The notes under the pieces were generated by a model. The model had not been told where the DNA came from. It worked only from the letters and a program-made list of their open reading frames with translations, and did no database searches. Shown piece after piece: positions 1 to 5,902 of a stretch of DNA of 6,946 nt. Origin of the DNA: Novosphingobium sp. UBA6722. Lineage in GTDB: Bacteria; Pseudomonadota; Alphaproteobacteria; Sphingomonadales; Sphingomonadaceae. The stretch lies in contig DKII01000014.1 in the NCBI GenBank assembly GCA_002454125.1, positions 5,621 through 12,566 of the forward strand, in the 5' to 3' direction. The position numbers and the translations under genes are program-made. Every line of letters starts with the position of its first letter. The first letter of the stretch is position 1.

Positions 1-129
1 CCGCCGGTCGACCAGGCCCGCGTCAACGAAATCCGCAAGGCGATCGAGGCCGATCGCTATCCCGTTATCCCGATGCGCGTTGCCGATGCGCTGATTGCCT
101 CTGGCCTGCTGCTGCGGAGTGGAAAATGA
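1..129 (+). CDS. flgM: Anti-sigma-28 factor FlgM, C-terminal fragment
   Basis: This is the last 42 codons of a gene whose start lies before the window; frame 1 is open from base 1 to the TGA at 127-129. The residues ARVNEIRKAIEADRYPV followed by MRVADALI resemble the conserved FlgM C-terminus (in Salmonella, ERVEALKTAIRNG then KIADSLI), the part that binds sigma-28. FlgM holds FliA inactive until the hook-basal body is finished and FlgM is exported through the flagellar secretion apparatus. The stop overlaps the start of the next gene (ATGA), implying translational coupling with the flgN-like gene. The presence of fliA further along the same operon supports the call. Only the C-terminal part can be judged, so the family call rests on a short match plus context. 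Confidence 0.8.
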   Translation, partial: PPVDQARVNEIRKAIEADRYPVIPMRVADALIASGLLLRSGK

Positions 130-476
130 GCTTGAACCAGCAATTGCGTGACAACCTGCGGCAGATGGTTGCCGTTTTGCAGAGCGAACGGCACGCGCTT
201 GCCGCGCTCGATCTGGATGCGATCCTGGGCTGCGCGCAGGACAAGCGCGAGCTGTGCGGGCGGATCGATGCTGCCGGGCCGTTCAGCCAGGACATCGCGC
301 TGGACGAAGAATGCCGCGGCCTGCTCGATGCGGCCAAGCGGATAAACGAGGTAAACCGCCAGGTTCGCAACCTGCTGGCGGCCAATGTCAGCGCCCGGCT
401 GGAAGTTCTGGCGGGCAGCCCGGCGCTCTACCGTCCGGCCGCCACCAGCTACGCCCGGGTCGGCAGCCCCGGCTGA
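126..476 (+). CDS. flgN: FlgN-family flagellar export chaperone
   Basis: A 116-residue protein, somewhat shorter than the roughly 140 residues of enterobacterial FlgN. It is mostly charged and helical, with no signal peptide or membrane segment: an N-terminal helix (LNQQLRDNLRQMVAVLQSER, about 3-22), a middle segment with KRELCGRIDAA, and a C-terminal helix (about 65-95) containing AAKRINEVNRQVRNLLAANV. The last helix resembles the FlgN family, where it binds the hook-filament junction proteins FlgK and FlgL before export. The ATG overlaps the flgM stop, and GGAG at 116-119 lies 6 nt upstream, supporting this start. FlgN proteins diverge strongly in sequence, so the assignment rests on size, helical pattern and the flgM-flgN order common in proteobacteria. 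Confidence 0.75.
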   Translation: MSLNQQLRDNLRQMVAVLQSERHALAALDLDAILGCAQDKRELCGRIDAAGPFSQDIALDEECRGLLDAAKRINEVNRQVRNLLAANVSARLEVLAGSPALYRPAATSYARVGSPG

Positions 477-520
477 TTTGGCACAGCCCTTGCTGAACCG
501 TCCCCAGCATTTCTCAGCAG

Positions 521-526
521 GGGAGG
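521..526 (+). promoter_or_regulatory. Shine-Dalgarno fixing a TTG start
   Basis: GGGAGG lies 6 nt before the TTG at 533. An in-frame TGA at 494-496 closes the frame upstream, and no ATG or GTG occurs between it and 533, so this site decides the start of the transglycosylase gene. Confidence 0.7.
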
Positions 527-532
527 TTTGGC

Positions 533-1426
533 TTGGGCCAGGCCAGTATCATTGCCAGTACCGCCGCAACGCCCACCGGCGCGCGTCCGGAAGTCCAGGC
601 CGCGATTGCGCGCGCTGCCCAGGCGACCGGGGTCGATTTCAATTACCTGCTGGCCCAGGCGCGGCTCGAATCGAGCCTCGATCCTGCGGCCCGCGCCGGC
701 ACCTCGAGCGCGGCGGGGCTTTACCAGTTCACCCGCGGCACCTGGCTGCAGACGCTGGAGAAGCACGGCGCCGCCCATGGTGCGGGTTGGGCCGACATGG
801 CGATCGAGCAGGGCCGGGTCAGCGACCCCATGCTGCGCCAGCAAGTTCTGGCGCTGCGCCACGATCCTGACCTGTCGGCCCGCATGGCCGCCGAACTTGC
901 CCGCGACAACCGCGCCGCGCTGCTGCCGGTGCTGGGGCGGGAGCCCGATGCGGCCGAGCTCTATCTCGCGCACTTCCTCGGCGCGGGCGGCGCGGGCAAG
1001 TTCCTGACCGCGCTGTCCGCCGATCCGGCCCAGAGCGCCGCCGCGCTGCTGCCTGAGGCCGCCGCGGCCAACCGCGCGATCTTCTACGAAGCTGGTCAGC
1101 CCCGCTCGCTGGGCGGGGTGATGGGCTTGCTGCGGGCCAAGGTTGACGGCGCGATGGGCCAGACCAGCCCGGCCGCGCCCTGGTCCACCACCGCGCTGGT
1201 GGCGGAGCGCCAGCCTTTGGCCGCGCCAGCCCTTTCCTACGCGCCGCGCCCTTCCATGTCGGATGTGCTATCGGCAGCATTCGGGGTAGGCGCTTCGACA
1301 AGCTCAGCGCGAGCGGGTTTGGGTGCCAGCAAAAGCTCCGCTCAGCCTGAGCCTGTCGAAGGCGGTGATCGGCAGCGCAACCTCGTCAGCCAGGCTTATG
1401 GCAAGTTCAAGGCGTTCGGGCTGTGA
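533..1426 (+). CDS. Flagellar-operon lytic transglycosylase (SLT fold)
   Basis: A 297-residue protein read from a TTG start. Residues about 19-75 hold an SLT-type lysozyme-like core: the segment LLAQARLESSLDPAA contains the probable catalytic glutamate E46, followed by the substrate-groove motif SSAAGLYQFTRGTW (58-71). Such enzymes cleave the glycan strands of peptidoglycan; beside flagellar genes the likely job is opening the wall for the rod, as the muramidase domain of FlgJ does elsewhere. The N-terminus is not a signal peptide, so export may go through the flagellar secretion system (inference). Residues about 195-285 are Ala/Pro/Ser-rich, and 254-277 are encoded by an inverted repeat that has entered the gene. 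The C-terminal end (LVSQAYGKFKAFGL) looks like normal coding sequence again. The stop overlaps the flhA start (GTGA). The fold assignment is firm, the flagellar role probable. Confidence 0.8.
   Translation: MGQASIIASTAATPTGARPEVQAAIARAAQATGVDFNYLLAQARLESSLDPAARAGTSSAAGLYQFTRGTWLQTLEKHGAAHGAGWADMAIEQGRVSDPMLRQQVLALRHDPDLSARMAAELARDNRAALLPVLGREPDAAELYLAHFLGAGGAGKFLTALSADPAQSAAALLPEAAAANRAIFYEAGQPRSLGGVMGLLRAKVDGAMGQTSPAAPWSTTALVAERQPLAAPALSYAPRPSMSDVLSAAFGVGASTSSARAGLGASKSSAQPEPVEGGDRQRNLVSQAYGKFKAFGL
1293..1361 (+). repeat. REP-like imperfect inverted repeat inside a coding region
   Basis: Left arm 1293-1316 and right arm 1338-1361 (24 nt each) are inverted copies around a 21-nt loop. Read in the same sense, both arms carry CTTCGACA, one variable base, GCTCAG, three variable bases, then GAGCGG, so 20 of 24 positions pair. 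The right arm, on the reverse strand, starts CTTCGACAGGCTCAGGCTGA, a dispersed palindrome recalled as frequent in sphingomonad genomes. Here it is translated as residues 254-277 of the transglycosylase without a stop or frameshift. No transposase or target-site duplication is evident. Confidence 0.75.
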
Positions 1427-3534
1427 TTTCCCTGACCCGCCCACGCCTCGCCTCGGTCGCCCTGCCGATCGGCATCCTGACGCTGATCTGCCTGATGATC
1501 GTGCCGGTCCCGGCGCTGCTGCTCGACGTGTTCTTCGTGCTCAATATCGCGCTGTCGGTCGCCGTCTTGATGGCGGCGATGAACGCGCAGAAGCCGCTCG
1601 ATTTCTCGTCCTTCCCCTCGGTCCTGCTGTTTGCCACGCTGCTGCGGCTCTCGCTCAATGTCGCCTCGACCCGCGTCGTGCTGGTCCACGGGCACGAGGG
1701 CGAGGCAGCGGCCGGCCACGTGATCGAGGCCTTCGGCGCCTTCCTGGTCGGCGGCAACTTCGCGGTCGGGCTGTTCGTCTTCCTGATCCTGGTGATCATC
1801 AACATGGTGGTGATCACCAAGGGCGCGGGCCGCGTTTCGGAAGTCTCCGCCCGCTTCACACTCGATGCCTTGCCGGGCAAGCAGATGGCGATCGACGCCG
1901 ATCTGGCCGCCGGGATCCTGACCGCCGATGAGGCCAAGGCCCGCCGCCGCGAAGTGGCGACCGAGGCCGACTTTTATGGCTCGATGGACGGCTCCAGCAA
2001 GTTCGTTAAGGGCGATGCGATTGCCGCGCTGCTGATCCTGGCGGTCAATATCATCGCCGGTTTCTGCCTGGGCATGATCAGCCACGGGCTGTCGGCCGCC
2101 GAATCCGCCGAAGTCTATGTGACGCTGGCGGTGGGCGATGCGCTGGTCGCGCAGGTCCCGGCGCTGCTGCTGTCGATCGCCGCCGCGGTCATCGTCACCC
2201 GCGTGGCAGACGAGCGCGACGGGCAGGATCGCGATCTCTCCGGCCAGATGGGCGGCCAGCTCGCCAGCCCGCGTACCTGGCTGCCCGTGGCGGTGATCCT
2301 GGGGGCGATGGGCCTGATCCCGGCCATGCCGCAGACGATCTTCCTGCCCGCCGCAGTCGGGGCGCTGGCGCTGTGGCGCACGCTTTCACGCCGCGCGGCA
2401 ACTGCGGCGATCCCGCTGGCCCCGGTGGTCGAAGCGCCCGGCCCCGCCCGCATCTCCTTAAGCGAAGTATCCGACCAGACGCTGGTCACGATCGAGCTGG
2501 GTTACGGCCTGGTCCATCTGGTTGACGAAGCGCGCGGTGCGCCGCTGGTCGGGCGGATCACGGGCGTGCGCAAGCAATTGAGCCAGGCCTTCGGCTTCGT
2601 CGTGCCGCAATTCCGGGTGCGCGACAGCCTTGAGCTCGCGCCGCAGGACTATCGCATCCTGCTGGGCGGGGTGCCGCTGGGTGGCGCGTCGGTCCGGCCC
2701 GACAAGATCCTGGCAATCGACGTTGGCGAAGTGCGCGAAGGCCACGTGCTGGCCGGTGAGGAAGTGCGCGATCCCAGCTTTGGCTGCCCGGCCCGCTGGA
2801 TTGACGCAGCGCAGCGCGATCTGGCGATTGCCGAAGGCTTCCTGACGGTCGACGCCAGCACCGTTATCGCCACGCAGCTCAACCAGCTTTTGGGCGAGCG
2901 CCCGAGCGAACTGCTCGGCCCCGATCAGGTCCGCGCGATCCTCGAGGCGGTCAAGGAACACAACGCCGGGCTGGTCGAGGCGATCCATCCGCAGCCCTTG
3001 AGCCTTGCCGCGCTGACCCGCGTGCTGCGCGCGCTGCTGGAAGACGGCATCCCGATCGGCCACCCGCTGCCGATCCTCGCCAGTCTGGCCGATGGCGTGC
3101 AGGTTGCGGCTGATCACGACCGGCTGGTCGAACTGGTCCGCGCCGATCTGGGCAACCTGATCGTCGGGCGGATCTGCGCGCCGGGTGAGCGGCTGCCGGT
3201 CCTGACGCTGGATGCCCAGCTTGAGGCGGCGATTGTCCAGGGGCTGAGCGATCCCGCCACCGGCCAGCCGCTGATCGAGCCCGATCTGGCCCGCAACATC
3301 GGTGAGCATGTCGCCGCGCTGGTGGCCGAGCGTGGCCCATCCGCCCCGCCGCTGGCGCTGATCGTCCAGCCGCGTGCGCGCCGGGCCCTGGCCGGCCTGC
3401 TCAAGCTGCGGGCGCCCTCCTGCCTGGTCCTGTCCATTGCCGAGCTGCCCGCCAGCCAGCCGATCGAGGTGATCGCCGTGATCGGTGCGCCAGCCACACC
3501 AGCCCTTCCTGAACCGGAGATTCTTGCCGCATGA
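1423..3534 (+). CDS. flhA: Flagellar export-gate protein FlhA
   Basis: A 703-residue protein, the usual FlhA length (about 690-700). FlhA forms the inner-membrane ring of the flagellar type III export apparatus; its cytoplasmic domain docks chaperone-substrate complexes. The N-terminal third has about eight membrane segments (roughly 12-28, 33-53, 62-80, 101-131, 199-220, 231-259, 287-303 and 305-320). Between the fourth and fifth lies the family's conserved loop: ITKGAGRVSEVSARFTLDAL (131-150), PGKQMAIDADLAAG (151-164), and DFYGSMDGSSKFVKGDAI (183-200), with D198 matching the conserved aspartate (D208 in Salmonella) implicated in proton-driven export. The earlier signature RLSLNVASTRVVL is at 75-87. 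Residues about 330-703 form the cytosolic domain. The GTG start overlaps the preceding stop (GTGA) with only a weak AAGG at 1409-1412, so translation is probably coupled. The stop overlaps the fliA start. Confidence 0.97.
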   Translation: MISLTRPRLASVALPIGILTLICLMIVPVPALLLDVFFVLNIALSVAVLMAAMNAQKPLDFSSFPSVLLFATLLRLSLNVASTRVVLVHGHEGEAAAGHVIEAFGAFLVGGNFAVGLFVFLILVIINMVVITKGAGRVSEVSARFTLDALPGKQMAIDADLAAGILTADEAKARRREVATEADFYGSMDGSSKFVKGDAIAALLILAVNIIAGFCLGMISHGLSAAESAEVYVTLAVGDALVAQVPALLLSIAAAVIVTRVADERDGQDRDLSGQMGGQLASPRTWLPVAVILGAMGLIPAMPQTIFLPAAVGALALWRTLSRRAATAAIPLAPVVEAPGPARISLSEVSDQTLVTIELGYGLVHLVDEARGAPLVGRITGVRKQLSQAFGFVVPQFRVRDSLELAPQDYRILLGGVPLGGASVRPDKILAIDVGEVREGHVLAGEEVRDPSFGCPARWIDAAQRDLAIAEGFLTVDASTVIATQLNQLLGERPSELLGPDQVRAILEAVKEHNAGLVEAIHPQPLSLAALTRVLRALLEDGIPIGHPLPILASLADGVQVAADHDRLVELVRADLGNLIVGRICAPGERLPVLTLDAQLEAAIVQGLSDPATGQPLIEPDLARNIGEHVAALVAERGPSAPPLALIVQPRARRALAGLLKLRAPSCLVLSIAELPASQPIEVIAVIGAPATPALPEPEILAA

Positions 3535-4262
3535 TCCAGGATCACAACAGCCTGAAGGCTGCTGGCGCCTATCGCTGCGCCACCACCGACCGGGTCCGCC
3601 GCTTCATGCCGATGGTCCGGCGGCTGGCCTGGCACGTCCATGGCTCGGGCCGGGCGGGGATCGAGCTGGAGGACCTGATCCAGGCTGGTCTTGTCGCCCT
3701 GACCGAAGCGGCGCAGCGCCACGCCGGGCCGGGTGAGGATGGCTTCGCCGCCTATGCCAAGATCCGCGTGCGCGGGGCGATGGTCGATCTGATCCGCCGC
3801 GCCGTGCCGATCTCGCGCGGGGGGATCGAGCGGCGGCGGCAACTGGCCGGCCAGGAGCAGGTGCTGCGCGGGCAACTGGGCCGCGAGCCGACCGCCGCCG
3901 AGCTGGCCGAGGGCCTGGGCGTGAGCGCCGAGGAACTGGCCGCCTTGCGCGGCAGCAGCGAGCCCTTGCGGTTCGAACCGATCGACGCGGTCTATTCCGA
4001 TCACGACCCGGCCTTTGCCGATGAGCGGCCCGACAGCCACGACATCCTCGAAACCCAGGAACTGCGCGGGGCGCTGGCCGGGGCGGTGGCAAGCCTGCCC
4101 GAGCGGCTGCAATTGGTGATGCAGCTGTACTTCGTGGAGGAACTCAACCTCGCAGAAATCGCCGCGACGCTCGACGTTTCTATCCCCCGGGTGCACCAGC
4201 TGAAGGCCCAGGCGCTCGATCGGCTGCGCGGCGCGCTGGGGGAACAGTTCGATATCGTCTAG
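3531..4262 (+). CDS. fliA: Flagellar sigma factor FliA (sigma-28)
   Basis: A 243-residue group 3 sigma factor that directs RNA polymerase to late flagellar promoters and is held inactive by FlgM. Region 2 is seen at about 20-90 (FMPMVRRLA, then IELEDLIQAGLVALTEAA at 44-61, then FAAYAKIRVRGAMVDLIRR at 72-90), region 3 at about 95-150 (QLGREPTAAELAEGLGVS), and region 4 at 188-233 (LPERLQLVMQLYF, EELNLAEIAATLDV, RVHQLKAQALDRLR), which closely matches Salmonella FliA (YYQEELNLKEIGAVLEV). Region 1.1 is absent, as expected. The ATG overlaps the flhA stop (ATGA), and CGGAGA lies at 3515-3520. Just after region 2.4 the enteric DELRSxDWVPRSVRR block is replaced by VDLIRRAVPISRGGIERRR, so promoter preference may differ. 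The operon also encodes FlgM. Confidence 0.93.
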   Translation: MIQDHNSLKAAGAYRCATTDRVRRFMPMVRRLAWHVHGSGRAGIELEDLIQAGLVALTEAAQRHAGPGEDGFAAYAKIRVRGAMVDLIRRAVPISRGGIERRRQLAGQEQVLRGQLGREPTAAELAEGLGVSAEELAALRGSSEPLRFEPIDAVYSDHDPAFADERPDSHDILETQELRGALAGAVASLPERLQLVMQLYFVEELNLAEIAATLDVSIPRVHQLKAQALDRLRGALGEQFDIV

Positions 4263-4298
4263 CTTGCGCCGGGGGAGCCGGTCCGGCACTATGCTGGC

Positions 4299-4997
4299 AT
4301 GTCTGCGTGCGATACCTGCGTTGTCCGGAACCGGTCCATCTGTTCCTCGCTCGATGCCAACGAGCTGGAAATGCTCAATACTATCGGTCGGCGCCGGACG
4401 CTTGCCGCCGGTGAATCGCTGATCTGGGAGGGCGAAGACTCGGTCCTGGTCGCCAATGTGATCGACGGAGTCCTCAAGCTTTCAACCGGAACCGAGGATG
4501 GCCGCGAACAGATCGTTGGCGTGGTCTATCCCTCTGATTTCATTGGCCGGCCGTTTGGATCGACCAGCGGCCACGGCGTGACTGCACTGACCGAGGCCAA
4601 GGTCTGCGTGTTCAGCCGCCGCGATTTCGATGCCTTCGCGCGTGAGCATCCGGCGCTGGAGCATAAGCTGCTGCAACGCACGCTGGGTGAGCTGGACCGG
4701 ACGCGGCGCTGGATGCTGCTGCTGGGGCGCAAGTCCGCCGGCGAACGGGTCTCAAGCTTCCTGATCGAAATGTCGGAACGGCTGGTCGAGCAGGGCTGCG
4801 AAGGCAGTCACGATCAACCGCTGAAGCGCTTCACCCTGCCGTTTTCGCGCCAGCAGGTGGCTGACGTACTGGGGCTGACGATCGAAACCGTCAGCCGCCA
4901 GTTTACCCGGCTCAAGTCCGAGGGCCTGATCGACCTGCCCTCGCGGCGCGAAGTGGAAATCATCGACCGCGAAGGGCTGATCGCCGAGGCTGGTTAG
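4299..4997 (+). CDS. FNR-family oxygen-sensing transcription regulator
   Basis: A 232-residue Crp/Fnr protein. In this family an N-terminal [4Fe-4S] cluster keeps the protein dimeric and active without oxygen; oxygen destroys the cluster. Candidate ligands are C4, C7 and C15 (Cx2Cx7C, the spacing recalled for alphaproteobacterial FnrL/FnrN; E. coli FNR has Cx2Cx5C) plus C103 in the beta-roll. The cyclic-nucleotide-type roll spans about 20-130, the dimerization helix about 120-160 and the winged helix about 170-225. The recognition helix has E196, S199 and R200 (ETVSR), the E..SR pattern that reads TTGAT-N4-ATCAA boxes; two such sites lie in the nearby ompW/ccoN spacer. Upstream, the frame runs back to the fliA stop with no other start codon, and no Shine-Dalgarno is near this ATG. 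The stop overlaps the convergent ompW-like gene by 4 nt. FnrL is the likely name. Confidence 0.92.
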   Translation: MSACDTCVVRNRSICSSLDANELEMLNTIGRRRTLAAGESLIWEGEDSVLVANVIDGVLKLSTGTEDGREQIVGVVYPSDFIGRPFGSTSGHGVTALTEAKVCVFSRRDFDAFAREHPALEHKLLQRTLGELDRTRRWMLLLGRKSAGERVSSFLIEMSERLVEQGCEGSHDQPLKRFTLPFSRQQVADVLGLTIETVSRQFTRLKSEGLIDLPSRREVEIIDREGLIAEAG

Positions 4998-5677
4998 AAG
5001 CGGTAGGAAACCCCGCCGCTTACCACCCACGGATCAAGCTTGTGCCGGGTCGAAAGCACCTGGGTGCCAGCAGCGTTGTACCAGTGGGCCGTGGTGCTGA
5101 GGAAATAGCGCTTGGCATCGAAGCTGATGCCAAAGCCCTGATCGTTGATCGGAATATCGATCCCGGCCTGCACGACCGCACCGACCCGGTTGTCCAGCTT
5201 CTGGCTGGTCGCGGCAAGCAGGGTTCGCGCCGCTGCACCCGGCTTTTCATCGATGAAGATGAACCAGGTCGGGCCGACGCCGACATAGGGGCGCACGCCG
5301 GATTCGGTAAAGTGGTACTTCAGCGTCACCGTAGCGGGCAGGATCTTGGCATCGGCCACCAGTTCCCCGCCGGCCAGCGCGGCCGGAGCCGAGGCATCGA
5401 CATCGTGCTGGGTCAGGCAGCAGATCGTTTCGATCGAGACCTGCGGCGAGACGAAATACTCGATCGCCAGGGTCGGCACCCAATTGTCATTGGCCTTGGT
5501 GTTGGTTCCGGCCGGAAGGCCCGGATCGACCAGCACCTTGGTGATCTTGCCATCCGGCAGCACGCCGGTGGCGAGTACCTTGATCTGGACCTTGCCGTCG
5601 GAGCTGCCGGCATGGGCCGGGCTCGCAGCCAGGATTGCGGCGGCGCCCAACAGGGCGGAGACAGTCAGTTTCTTCAT
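4994..5677 (-). CDS. OmpW-family outer-membrane beta-barrel protein
   Basis: A 227-residue protein with a clear signal peptide: MKK, a hydrophobic stretch, and AHA before a probable cleavage after A23. The mature part shows alternating beta-strand pattern and OmpW-family features: NWVPTLAIEYFVSPQVSIET, a TQHDV turn, PATVTLKYHF, RPYVGVGPTWFIF, and the C-terminal strand GGVSYRF ending in phenylalanine, the usual signal for outer-membrane insertion. OmpW proteins form narrow eight-stranded barrels with a hydrophobic channel; their substrates are poorly defined. Two adjacent cysteines (ETICCL) sit before TQHDV, probably in an external or periplasmic turn. On the minus strand GATGAGGG lies just before the ATG. 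The gene is divergent from ccoN across a spacer with FNR-type boxes, and E. coli ompW is known to respond to FNR, so oxygen-dependent control is likely (inference). Confidence 0.88.
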   Translation of the reverse strand: MKKLTVSALLGAAAILAASPAHAGSSDGKVQIKVLATGVLPDGKITKVLVDPGLPAGTNTKANDNWVPTLAIEYFVSPQVSIETICCLTQHDVDASAPAALAGGELVADAKILPATVTLKYHFTESGVRPYVGVGPTWFIFIDEKPGAAARTLLAATSQKLDNRVGAVVQAGIDIPINDQGFGISFDAKRYFLSTTAHWYNAAGTQVLSTRHKLDPWVVSGGVSYRF

Positions 5678-5769
5678 GATCCCTCATCCGGCGCCGCAGC
5701 AGCTGCCCTGTGCAGCAGAGGTGGTTACGGCGCAGGAGCGGGAAATGTGACCGGATCGACCAGCAAACA

Positions 5770-5783
5770 TTGATCCTGCGCAA
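5770..5783. promoter_or_regulatory. Candidate FNR box, ompW-proximal (weaker)
   Basis: TTGATcctgCGCAA matches TTGAT-N4-ATCAA at 8 of 10 positions: one perfect half-site and one with two mismatches. Its centre is about 99 bp upstream of the ompW-like start codon and 57 bp from the stronger box. If it acted as a class II site for ompW, transcription would begin near 5735, leaving a leader of about 58 nt. No convincing -10 was found, so chance is a real alternative. Confidence 0.4.
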
Positions 5784-5826
5784 TTTTCGCAAGCATTTCT
5801 GCCATTTTCGTACCCGGGGCTGAAAT

Positions 5827-5840
5827 TTGATCCCGGTCAA
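5827..5840. promoter_or_regulatory. FNR box upstream of ccoN
   Basis: TTGATcccgGTCAA matches the FNR consensus TTGAT-N4-ATCAA at 9 of 10 positions. Its centre lies about 69 bp before the ccoN start. Placed at -41.5, as in class II FNR-activated promoters, it predicts transcription from about 5875 and a leader of about 28 nt that still includes the purine-rich ribosome binding site at 5891-5899. ccoNOQP operons are classic FNR/FixK targets in alphaproteobacteria, and an FNR with the matching recognition helix is encoded nearby. The -10 is not recognisable. Confidence 0.8.
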
Positions 5841-5902
5841 TGCTGCGCTGCAAAACTAGGACCAGAGCCGTTTCATCTGACATTTCCAGAGAGGGAAGGC
5901 TC

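Noticed and set aside
1323..1931. Forward frame of 202 codons overlapping the transglycosylase end and flhA
   Set aside because: Begins inside the inverted repeat and runs out of frame through flhA; composition is Arg/Gly/Ala-rich shadow sequence.
1396..2085. Long reverse-strand open frame opposite flhA (229 codons)
   Set aside because: Shadow of flhA codon bias: rich in Asp, Gln, Arg and His, no domain features, and antisense to a certain gene. The same applies to the reverse frames at 3114-4289 and 2458-3309.
4268..4287. GCCGG/CCGGC hairpin between fliA and fnr as a terminator
   Set aside because: Five-base stem, 10-nt loop and no following T-run; ordinary for GC-rich DNA.
4284..4299. Sigma-54-like -24/-12 pattern (CGGCACTATGCTGGCA)
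   Set aside because: GG and GC have the right spacing, but there are three consensus mismatches, and transcription would begin near 4310, inside the fnr coding sequence and after its start codon.
4998..5021. AAGCGG/CCGCTT hairpin at the fnr/ompW junction as a terminator
   Set aside because: Only 6 bp of stem, a 12-nt loop, and no T-run on either side; it also lies in the ompW coding region.
5042..5773. Forward open frame of 243 codons opposite the ompW-like gene
   Set aside because: Antisense to a protein with a clear signal peptide and C-terminal barrel strand; its product shows no recognisable motif.
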